Positions 1 to 5,858 of a stretch of 7,768 nt of DNA are shown here, piece after piece. Source of the stretch: PALSA-1355 sp035496575 (GTDB lineage Bacteria > Planctomycetota > Planctomycetia > Pirellulales > PALSA-1355); NCBI GenBank assembly GCA_035496575.1, contig DATJEN010000033.1, forward strand, positions 1-7,768, read 5' to 3'. A program made the translations under genes and the position numbers. Every line of letters begins with the position of its first letter. Position 1 is the first letter of the stretch. Under the pieces are notes generated by a model. That model ran no database searches. It saw only the letters and a program-made list of their open reading frames with translations, and was not told where the DNA came from.

Positions 1-945
1 TGGACCCACACACGTTCAACAAACCGCTATGCCGAATGCCTGGAATGGAGCCGGCAAACGCTGAGCCCAAAGTATCCGCTGCCGCTTCATCTGGCCCTAG
101 TCGAAGCCTCCAGCACGATCGCGGTCGCCGATTACCAGGTGTTGCTCGATTGGTCACGCAAACACAGCGCCCGCAGCAGCAATCCATCGGCCTCTCCTGG
201 CGACGGAGTACTCGATCTGTTGAGCGCGCGGGTGGCGATTGTGAGCGAGAGCATCAAACAGCCAGCCACTTTTCCTTCGACGAGAGCAGCGACCATTCAT
301 GCTCCGCCAAGCGCGGCAGCGGGTCGAGAGACCTTGCCAATGGGCGAGCCGTCTGAGCACATGGTCGCCTACCTGCGCCCGACGGCGCTGCCGCGCGCCT
401 GGATCGTGCACCAGGTTGAAGAGCGGCCCACGACGATACCGCGAACCGAAAAACAACTCGCACAGCTCACCAGTGAAGTAATGTTTCCGACCGAGGAGGG
501 GCGCGATTGGCGGCAGGTGGCGGTGGTCGAGACGGACGAGCCCATCGAGCCGGCGATCGAGCCCGTTGCAAGCGATGCCCGGGAGAGCTGAACGATCACG
601 TACGCCGATCCCTTGCGCGTGGAAATTAAGGTGCAGCTCGAAAGTGCCGGGCTGGTCATGCTGGGCGATTTGTTTTACCCGGGCTGGGAACTGGTTGAAG
701 AAATCGGCGGCTTAGAGACGCCCCACACGATACTCCGCGCGAACCGCGTGCAGCGAGGTGTCGCGCTTGAGGCCGGAGAGCACCATCTGATCTTTCGCTA
801 CAGGCCCAAAAGCGTTTGGGCAGGCGCTATCACGAGCATCGTGAGCATCGCCGGGTTGTCACTGGCTGGGGCCGTGCACCTGGTTCGCCGACGTCAGCGA
901 GCGGGGTCAAACGCACATCCGCCGGCCGCTGCCGCTCAGATCTGA
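1..945 (+). pseudogene. YfhO-like membrane protein, C-terminal part, interrupted by an in-frame TGA
   Basis: Frame 1 is open from the window edge to a TGA at 589-591, then continues in the same frame to the TGA at 943-945. Both halves read like one planctomycete YfhO-type protein (multi-membrane, PF09586-like, possibly glycosyltransferase-related). Before the stop come a segment ending YPLPLHLALVEAS, then VLDLLSARVAIVSES, then LPRAWIVHQVE. After it come VEIKVQLESAGLVML, DLFYPGWEL, ILRANRVQRGVALEAGEHHL and FRYRPKS, followed by a membrane helix at about 825-895 and a short basic tail. The YPGW, ILRANR and FRYRP motifs are what I recognise in the C-terminal soluble domain of this family. The downstream half has no ATG near its beginning (only TTG 613 or GTG 619) and no Shine-Dalgarno, so independent translation is unlikely. 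It is either a recently broken gene, a base-call error or, much less likely, a recoded stop. The N-terminal membrane region lies outside the window. The family assignment is from memory of motifs. Confidence 0.72.
589..591 (+). other. In-frame TGA inside the YfhO-like gene
   Basis: The codons around the stop read R-E-S-stop-T-I-T-Y-A-D-P. The homology-like reading continues on both sides without a change of frame, so this is a single-codon nonsense event rather than an indel. A one-base change to TGC, TGT, TGG or CGA would restore the frame. Confidence 0.75.
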
Positions 946-1892
946 AAGTTCAGATCCGACTGCATGTCTTCGATGTCGGCGCGAATCTTGAGACGCGGCT
1001 TCTCGAGCACGACGGTGGTATGTGGTTCGATGCTGCGCGTAATCCAGACACTCGAACCGATCACCGAGTGATGGCCGATGATCGTTTCGCCGCCGAGCAC
1101 GGTCGCGTTGGCATAGATGACCACGTAGTCTTCCAGCGTCGGATGGCGCTTGTGTCCGCGCACCAGGTTGCCGTCGCCATCGGTGGCGAAGCTCAAGGCG
1201 CCGAGCGTGACGCCTTGGTACAGCTTCACGTGGTTGCCGATCTCGCAGGTCTCTCCAATCACCACGCCGGTGCCGTGATCGATGAAGAAGTGATGCCCGA
1301 TCCTGGCGCCGGGGTGGATGTCGATGCCTGTTTTCGAGTGGGCCCACTCGGTCATCATGCGTGGGATGAGCGGGACTTCGAGCTCATGCAGCGCGTGCGC
1401 CAGTCGATACACCGTGACGGCTTCCAACCCGGGATAGCAGAAGATGACTTCATCCAATGTCTTGACGGCCGGATCGCCATCGAGCGCCGCCTGTGCATCC
1501 AAGGCCAAAGCTCGGCGCAGTTCGGGCAATTCTTCCAGAAACAGGATGGCCTTCGCCTGGCCCAGCGCCTCGAAATCCTGATCGCCACCGCAATCCTGTG
1601 ATAACCCCGCATCGTGCCGCAAGGCGCGGGCGATTTGCGTTGTCAGCCGATCGTGCAGCCCATCGATCAGGTCGCCCACGTGATAGGTCACGTTGCCGAT
1701 GTGCAGCCCCTCGCGACGCCGGTAGCCCGGATAAATGATCTCCTTGAGATCCTCGATCGCGGCGTTAACGACCTCGTAGTTTGGAAGCGGGCAGTGCCCC
1801 AGGTGGCTGATCAACCGATTTTCCGAATAGGTCTGGACAATCTGGTTGGTGAGCTCGGGCAACTGTTCTTTGAGTCGAGCGTCGGAGGCCAT
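936..1892 (-). CDS. cysE: Serine O-acetyltransferase
   Basis: This cytoplasmic enzyme transfers acetyl from acetyl-CoA to L-serine, giving O-acetylserine for cysteine synthesis. The 318-residue protein has a helical N-terminal domain (about 1-185) and a left-handed beta-helix acetyltransferase domain (about 190-295) with hexapeptide repeats. Hallmarks are DIHPGARIG (191-199), IDHGTGVVIGE (204-214), YQGVTLG (225-231) and RHPTLED (249-255). Asp191 and His206 are 15 residues apart, the same spacing as the catalytic Asp143/His158 pair of E. coli CysE, and His250 matches the conserved His of the RHP motif. About 17 residues separate YQGVTLG from RHP, which I associate with the longer Bacteroides/planctomycete type. 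The chain ends in isoleucine, as in CysE proteins that dock into CysK. The ATG at 1892 has no clear Shine-Dalgarno upstream, but the protein begins in a family-like way. No cysK or other sulfur gene is in the window. It is convergent with the YfhO-like gene and overlaps it by 10 bp. Confidence 0.95.
   Translation of the reverse strand: MASDARLKEQLPELTNQIVQTYSENRLISHLGHCPLPNYEVVNAAIEDLKEIIYPGYRRREGLHIGNVTYHVGDLIDGLHDRLTTQIARALRHDAGLSQDCGGDQDFEALGQAKAILFLEELPELRRALALDAQAALDGDPAVKTLDEVIFCYPGLEAVTVYRLAHALHELEVPLIPRMMTEWAHSKTGIDIHPGARIGHHFFIDHGTGVVIGETCEIGNHVKLYQGVTLGALSFATDGDGNLVRGHKRHPTLEDYVVIYANATVLGGETIIGHHSVIGSSVWITRSIEPHTTVVLEKPRLKIRADIEDMQSDLNFQI
939..956. terminator. Inverted repeat at the convergent gene ends, candidate bidirectional terminator
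   Basis: Positions 939-946 (GATCTGAA) and 949-956 (TTCAGATC) form a perfect 8+8 inverted repeat around a 2-nt centre, so RNA from either strand could fold a 6-7 bp stem with a 4-6 nt loop. It covers the YfhO-like stop and lies in the last codons of cysE. There is no U-tract on either side, so intrinsic termination is only a possibility. Confidence 0.4.
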
Positions 1893-2240
1893 GATTTTAG
1901 GGGCGAATCGACGGACCAGGCGCAGCCCGTCGCGCGCGTGAATCAGAGGTTAGGTGAGCCAGTTAGCTGGTGCGTTCGCGAATGGCGGTAGCGCGAGACG
2001 GCCAGCACGTCAGACGAAAGGGCGTAGCCTTGCGGCTACCTCGTACAGGAGCAGCGAGAACCGCGAGCCATTTCGTTTCTGGATCGGGTCATGGAGGGGG
2101 AGTCGAACTCGTTGATTGCGGTAGCTTGAGAGTGCTGGCTAGCGGGTCATCCTAGGGCGCGCATCCGGCAAAATCAAGGCACGTGTAATGCTCTTCGGAC
2201 GAGGCTCCCGTCAAAGTTGAGGCAATCTGAGCCGCCTGGG
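1893..2240. other. Intergenic region between the EF-G-like gene and cysE, no convincing gene
   Basis: These 348 bp lie between two minus-strand genes. Short open frames exist on both strands, but none has a start context or family-like sequence I can support. I see small hairpins (for example 1959-1970 and 2024-2039), a tRNA T-loop-like string on the minus strand near 2091-2110, and a foldable stretch at 2112-2177. I found no good sigma-70 promoter for cysE: TAAAAT ending just before its ATG lies too close to serve as a -10. The length suggests cysE has its own transcription start here. Confidence 0.5.
2024..2039. repeat. Perfect 6-bp hairpin with TTGC loop
   Basis: GTAGCC (2024-2029), loop TTGC and GGCTAC (2034-2039) form an exact inverted repeat, extendable by G2022-C2040 across a bulged C. 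It lies downstream of the EF-G-like gene and upstream of cysE. No U-tract follows on either strand, so it may be a transcript-end structure or a short dispersed palindrome. A copy count in the genome would be needed to tell. Confidence 0.35.
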
Positions 2241-4340
2241 TCACTCCTCCTCTTCTTCCTTGAGTACGGCTTTGTCCACGATTTCCTTCTGTACGTTGCC
2301 GGGCACCAGGTCGTATCGGCTGAATTCCATCGTGTAGCTGCCCTGGCCACCGGTGATGCTCGACAGTGCCCGAGCATAGGTGGTGACTTCCGAGAGAGGC
2401 ACTTCGGCGGTCACGGTTTGCAAATCGCCGCCTGCGGAGTCCATGCCCAGCACGCGCCCGCGCCGTCCCGACATATCGCTGCTGATGTCGCCCAGCTTGC
2501 TGCCGGGGACGGTGACGTGCAGCACCACGATCGGCTCCAGAATGCCAGGCTTGGCCTGCTGAAACACGTTGCGGAAGGCCATCGAGCCTGCCGTCTTGAA
2601 GGCGGCTTCCGAGCTGTCGACGGGATGATGCTTGCCAAAAAAGACTTCCACGCCCACGTTTTGAATTTGATAACCGGCGATCACACCGCGATCGAGCCGC
2701 TCCTTAAAACCTTTTTCAACGGCGGGCAGGAAGTTGTTCGGGATCGAACCGCCGACGATGGAATCGACCCACAAGAAATTGTGAAGTTGGTCGTAGTGAA
2801 ACTCGCGCATGCTGGCGAAGCGTTCCTTGGTGCAAAACTGGGCCGGATCGACTCCGGTCGGCACCGGAAACACGCGGATGTGGACTTCGCCGAATTGTCC
2901 GCGCCCGCCCGACTGCTTTTTGTGGCGGTAGCTCCCTTCGGCATTGGCCTGCACGGTTTCCCGATAGGGGATCTTGGGCTGCTTGGTGTCCACCTCGACC
3001 TTATCGCGCCGCTTGAGCCGCTCGCGGATGATCTGCAGGTGCAGCTCGCTCATCCCGTTCATCACCAGCTCATGAGTTTGTGCATCGCGATGAAGTTGCA
3101 CCGTCCCGTCTTCATCGACGATCTTGGCCAGGGCACCGGAAAGCTTGCCTTCGTCCCCGCGGCTCTTGGGTGTAACGGCCAGCCCGACCATGGGCGTGGG
3201 GAAACGAATTTCCGGCAGCGTGAGCTCGCCCAACGACAAGCCGGTGTGCAGCTCTTCAACTTTGGCGACCGCTACGATCTGCCCGGCCGTGGCCTGGTCG
3301 AGCGGATGGGTGTCGCCACCTTGCACGGCCAGCAACTGGTGCAGCTTGACCGCCTTGCGTGATTTCGAGACGTGAACGCTATCGTCCTTCTTGACGGTGC
3401 CGGAGAAAATACGGATGAAGTTCAACTTGTGAACGAAAGGATCGATGCGCGTCTTGAACACCTGCGCGACCAAGGGCGCGGACGCCTCGGCCTTCAGCGT
3501 GACTTCCTGGCCCGATTCGGTCGTGGCCTTGCGCACGACCTTGTTGGGCGGCAGCGCGCAATAGGCCAGCGCGTCGAGCAGCTCGGGCAGGCCCACGCCG
3601 GTTTTGGCCGATACCGACACGATCGGAATCAAGCTGCCGGCCGCGACGGCTTCGACGATCAGCCGCCCCAACTCCTCGCGGGTCGGCAGCGTGCCTTCGA
3701 AATAGCGTTCCGTCACGGCATCGTCGACCTCGATGATCGCTTCAATCAGCCGGTCGCGTATCGTGGCAGGATCAATCAGCGCGCCGTCCGCCTTGGCGTC
3801 CGGGTCGAGGAGATTCACGACGCCTTTGAACTTGGGCCCATGTCCGACAGGCACATTCAAGGGGATGCAAGCGCTGCCGAAGATTTCGTGGATGGTTTCC
3901 ACGAGCGCGGGGTAGTCGACGTTGTCCGCGTCCAGCTTGTTGATGATGAGCACGCGGCCCAAGCCTTGCTTGCCGGCTTCTTGAAAAACCCGTCGCGTGT
4001 TGACGCCCAGCCCGGAATGGGCATCGATCACGATGGCCGCGGTATCGGCGGCGCGCAGCGCGCCCAAAACCTGCGCGATGAAGTCGGGATAGCCGGGCGT
4101 GTCGATCAGATTGAAATGTTTGCCGCCGTGGTCGAAATGGACGAGGCTGGATTCGAGCGAGTGCTTGTGGTGCTTTTCCTCTTCGTCGAAATCGCAGGCG
4201 CTGGTGCCGTCGTCGACGCTGGCCGGCCGCTTGATGGCGCCTGTCTTCGTGAGGATGGCGTCTGCGAGGCTGGTCTTTCCGGCCGATCCGTGGCCACAAA
4301 ACACAATGTTGCGGATGTCCTCGACCTGGGTGGCAGACAT
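2241..4340 (-). CDS. EF-G2-like translational GTPase (elongation factor G paralogue)
   Basis: The 699-residue protein has the five-domain EF-G layout. The G domain has the P-loop GHGSAGKT (16-23), DTPG (80-83), NKLD (134-137) and SAK (244-246). Domain II is about 285-370, III about 380-460, IV about 465-585 and V about 600-680. Domain IV has the QSGGRGQFGEV stretch (476-486) and VDSSEAAFK (574-582); His572 falls at the place of E. coli His583 at the tip that enters the ribosomal A site. The usual switch I RGITI is absent; the matching stretch is KHHKHSLESS (56-65), as in the EF-G2 group. Domain IV also has roughly 20-25 extra residues (about 500-525), and the chain ends in five glutamates. 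A mycobacterial EF-G2 is reported to bind guanine nucleotides without ribosome-dependent GTPase activity, so the role here is uncertain and it is probably not the main EF-G. The ATG at 4340 has AGGA 10 nt upstream. hisA lies 25 bp upstream on the same strand. Confidence 0.9.
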   Translation of the reverse strand: MSATQVEDIRNIVFCGHGSAGKTSLADAILTKTGAIKRPASVDDGTSACDFDEEEKHHKHSLESSLVHFDHGGKHFNLIDTPGYPDFIAQVLGALRAADTAAIVIDAHSGLGVNTRRVFQEAGKQGLGRVLIINKLDADNVDYPALVETIHEIFGSACIPLNVPVGHGPKFKGVVNLLDPDAKADGALIDPATIRDRLIEAIIEVDDAVTERYFEGTLPTREELGRLIVEAVAAGSLIPIVSVSAKTGVGLPELLDALAYCALPPNKVVRKATTESGQEVTLKAEASAPLVAQVFKTRIDPFVHKLNFIRIFSGTVKKDDSVHVSKSRKAVKLHQLLAVQGGDTHPLDQATAGQIVAVAKVEELHTGLSLGELTLPEIRFPTPMVGLAVTPKSRGDEGKLSGALAKIVDEDGTVQLHRDAQTHELVMNGMSELHLQIIRERLKRRDKVEVDTKQPKIPYRETVQANAEGSYRHKKQSGGRGQFGEVHIRVFPVPTGVDPAQFCTKERFASMREFHYDQLHNFLWVDSIVGGSIPNNFLPAVEKGFKERLDRGVIAGYQIQNVGVEVFFGKHHPVDSSEAAFKTAGSMAFRNVFQQAKPGILEPIVVLHVTVPGSKLGDISSDMSGRRGRVLGMDSAGGDLQTVTAEVPLSEVTTYARALSSITGGQGSYTMEFSRYDLVPGNVQKEIVDKAVLKEEEEE

Positions 4341-4356
4341 AAAGGTGTCGTCCTTT
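4341..4356 (-). promoter_or_regulatory. Ribosome-binding site of the EF-G-like gene inside a small hairpin
   Basis: On the minus strand AAAGG (4356-4352), a 6-nt loop and CCTTT (4345-4341) form a 5-bp inverted repeat directly before the ATG at 4340. The AGGA (4354-4351) that could serve as Shine-Dalgarno, 10 nt from the start, is mostly inside the stem. The stem is weak, so masking of the site is only suggested. Confidence 0.3.
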
Positions 4357-4365
4357 GTGGATGTT

Positions 4366-5079
4366 TTAGCGCGCTTGCGCGAGCGCGTCTCGAATGCTCA
4401 AAGTTCCCTCGTACAGGGCACGCCCAATAATGCAGCCGGCGACGCGCAGGGCCGCGAGCTGCGCCACGTCGTCCGCCGTGGTGACTCCTCCGGACGCGAT
4501 AACCGGCAAATCGATCGCCGCCACCAGCTCCTCGAGCGCGTGCAAGTTAGGGCCGGCCAGCATTCCATCGGTCTCGATGTCCGTGTAGATGATGGCGGCC
4601 AAGGGCAGGGCGGCGAAATTCCGCGCGAGCTCCACGGCAGAAACAGAACTGGTGTGCAGCCAACCCTCCGTGGCGACCATTCCGCCGCGCGCGTCGAGCC
4701 CCAGCACGATCTGGCCGGGAAACTTACGGCACATCTGGCCAAACCACTCGGGCTGTTTCACGGCCAGCGTGCCGATGACCACCCGCGCCAGGCCCAGTCC
4801 AAGCAGCCGCGCGATCGTGTCTTCGTCGCGCACTCCGCCGCCGAGCTCGCAGGGGATCTCGACCGCCGACGTGATCGCCTCGATCGCCGGCCAGTTCTCC
4901 ACGCGCCCGCCGCGCGCGCCGTCGAGATCGACCAGGTGCAGGAATTCGGCGCCCTCATCGACCCAGTGGCGGGCCATGGCGGCCGGATCATCTCCGAAGA
5001 CCTTCTCGCGATCGTAATCACCTTGCTCGAGGCGCACGCACTTGCCGCCTCGTAAATCGATCGCAGGCCAAATCTGCAT
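4366..5079 (-). CDS. hisA: ProFAR isomerase (phosphoribosylformimino-AICAR-P isomerase), HisA
   Basis: HisA opens the ribose ring of ProFAR to give PRFAR, the fourth step of histidine synthesis, in the cytoplasm. The 237-residue length is normal for this (beta/alpha)8 barrel. The protein begins with PAIDLRGGKCVRL; Asp8 is the first catalytic aspartate and Asp129 in LGLDAR is the second. Phosphate-binding loops are seen at GGGVR (80-84), VIGT (101-104) and SGGV (196-199), and YTDIETDGML (165-174) is the conserved barrel segment. HisF and PriA share the fold, but the start and the LGLDARGG stretch fit HisA best. The ATG at 5079 has GAGG 6 nt upstream. The gene ends 25 bp before the EF-G-like gene on the same strand, so the two are probably co-transcribed. 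No other his gene is in the window, so hisA is not in a compact his operon on its upstream side. Confidence 0.96.
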   Translation of the reverse strand: MQIWPAIDLRGGKCVRLEQGDYDREKVFGDDPAAMARHWVDEGAEFLHLVDLDGARGGRVENWPAIEAITSAVEIPCELGGGVRDEDTIARLLGLGLARVVIGTLAVKQPEWFGQMCRKFPGQIVLGLDARGGMVATEGWLHTSSVSAVELARNFAALPLAAIIYTDIETDGMLAGPNLHALEELVAAIDLPVIASGGVTTADDVAQLAALRVAGCIIGRALYEGTLSIRDALAQAR

Positions 5080-5125
5080 GCCGCGCCTCGACGCCTTTTA
5101 CGCCCAAAAAGGTGGCCGATTGGCA

Positions 5126-5154
5126 AATATCCCATACCCACTTTGGCCACGCAA
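5126..5154 (-). promoter_or_regulatory. Candidate sigma-70 type promoter of hisA
   Basis: On the minus strand TTGCGT (5154-5149) and GATATT (5131-5126) are separated by exactly 17 bp. They match TTGACA and TATAAT at three and four positions. The predicted start near 5119 gives a leader of about 40 nt before hisA. This is a pattern match only; planctomycete promoters are poorly defined. Confidence 0.35.
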
Positions 5155-5252
5155 GTAGAGGAGCTTGCGGGCGAGCGGTCGCTGAGAGCCGCCGGCCCGC
5201 CGCGCAACGGAGAAGGGCTCATTCATGCGGGTGGCGCGCCGTGCCGTAGCGA

Positions 5253-5265
5253 TATACTAGCCGCA
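5253..5265 (+). promoter_or_regulatory. Candidate -10 box placing transcription start at the ATG of the DUF1648 gene
   Basis: TATACT at 5253-5258 matches five of six -10 bases and ends 6 nt before the ATG at 5265, so the expected transcription start falls on or next to the A of the ATG. There is no Shine-Dalgarno in front of this gene, which fits a leaderless mRNA. No good -35 box is visible at the proper distance. Confidence 0.3.
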
Positions 5266-5768
5266 TGAGGTCGCGTATCCTGCTCGCAGCCGTCGTGTAC
5301 CTGTGCGTGGCCCACGCGGTCGCGGTGATCATGACCGCGCAGTCGCTGCCGGAGACCGTGGCCAGCCATTTCGATCTATCGGGCGCGGCGAATGGCCACA
5401 TGGAGCGCGGCGAGTACGTGGGGTGGATGGTAGCCGCGGGTGGGCTAGTAAGCCTGCTCTTGTTCGCAATGACGGCGCTCGTACCGCGCCTGCCGCGCAG
5501 CATGGTCAATATTCCGCATCGCGGCTATTGGCTTTCCGAGAGCATGCTGCCGCGGACCAAAGCCTACTTGAATCTGTTCGCGTTGAGAGTGGCCGTGGTC
5601 ACGGTCCTGTTTTTGAACGTCCTCAACTTGCTCATCATTGAGGCCAACAAAAACGTGCCCCCGCGGCTGGACGGGGTGTTGTTCGGCATCAGCCTGAGTG
5701 TGTTTCTGTTCTGCATGCTGACCTTTGTCGCCTGGCTGATCCGGTATTTCAGAACTGGACCCGCTTAA
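5265..5768 (+). CDS. DUF1648-containing four-helix membrane protein
   Basis: This is a 167-residue integral membrane protein of unknown function. Hydrophobic segments lie at about 5-24, 53-74, 103-125 and 138-160. The loop after the first helix reads LPETVASHFDLSGAANG (28-44), the pattern of DUF1648 (PF07853), in which a proline-rich turn precedes HFD and G-A-x-G residues. The second loop has VNIPHRGYWL (81-90), which I recognise as a conserved INxP...YWL element of stand-alone family members. DUF1648 also occurs at the front of SdpI-like proteins, but the SdpI region is not present, so an immunity or signalling role should not be assumed. The gene is divergent from hisA with 185 bp between the starts, and convergent with the GH20 gene. 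The start codon has no Shine-Dalgarno. The frame opens into a signal-anchor-like first helix, which supports this start. Confidence 0.82.
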   Translation: MRSRILLAAVVYLCVAHAVAVIMTAQSLPETVASHFDLSGAANGHMERGEYVGWMVAAGGLVSLLLFAMTALVPRLPRSMVNIPHRGYWLSESMLPRTKAYLNLFALRVAVVTVLFLNVLNLLIIEANKNVPPRLDGVLFGISLSVFLFCMLTFVAWLIRYFRTGPA

Positions 5769-5792
5769 GCCCGCCGGCTAGATGCATGAAGT

Positions 5793-5817
5793 CCGGCCGC
5801 TTGCGCGCGAGCGCCGG
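5793..5817. terminator. Bulged hairpin between convergent genes, candidate bidirectional terminator
   Basis: CCGGC (5793-5797) pairs with GCCGG (5813-5817). After a bulged C5798, GCTT (5799-5802) pairs with GAGC (5809-5812) around a GCGCGC loop. It sits in the 90-bp gap between the ends of the DUF1648 gene and the GH20 gene. There is no run of T on either side, so Rho-independent action is uncertain. Confidence 0.4.
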
Positions 5818-5858
5818 TACGATGCGCATTGACCCGCGCGCAAGACTTGAGCGGCGCC

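Noticed and set aside
589..640. Selenocysteine insertion at the TGA
   Set aside because: Only a 4-bp GATC/GATC pairing is visible just downstream, which is not a convincing bacterial SECIS hairpin, and the protein is not a known selenoprotein.
816..1601. Plus-strand 261-codon open frame opposite cysE
   Set aside because: It is a shadow of cysE; no recognisable motif, and the minus strand carries clear CysE catalytic residues.
1970..2155. 61-codon plus-strand open frame in the intergenic gap
   Set aside because: No Shine-Dalgarno, no motif, Arg/Gly-rich shadow composition and hairpins within it.
2091..2165. tRNA or tmRNA gene on the minus strand
   Set aside because: The T-loop core is perfect, but the T-stem would pair acgag with ccccc, and no 5' acceptor complement to the downstream sequence is present, so no full cloverleaf forms.
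2217..4430. Long plus-strand open frames (2217-3362 and 3372-4430) opposite the EF-G-like gene
   Set aside because: They mirror the codon structure of the EF-G-like gene in GC-rich DNA, and their translations are low in family-like motifs and rich in Arg, Gly, Ala, Asp and His. The minus strand has full EF-G motifs.
4099..5055. Plus-strand 318-codon open frame opposite hisA
   Set aside because: It is a shadow of hisA and of the start of the EF-G-like gene, with no domain signature.
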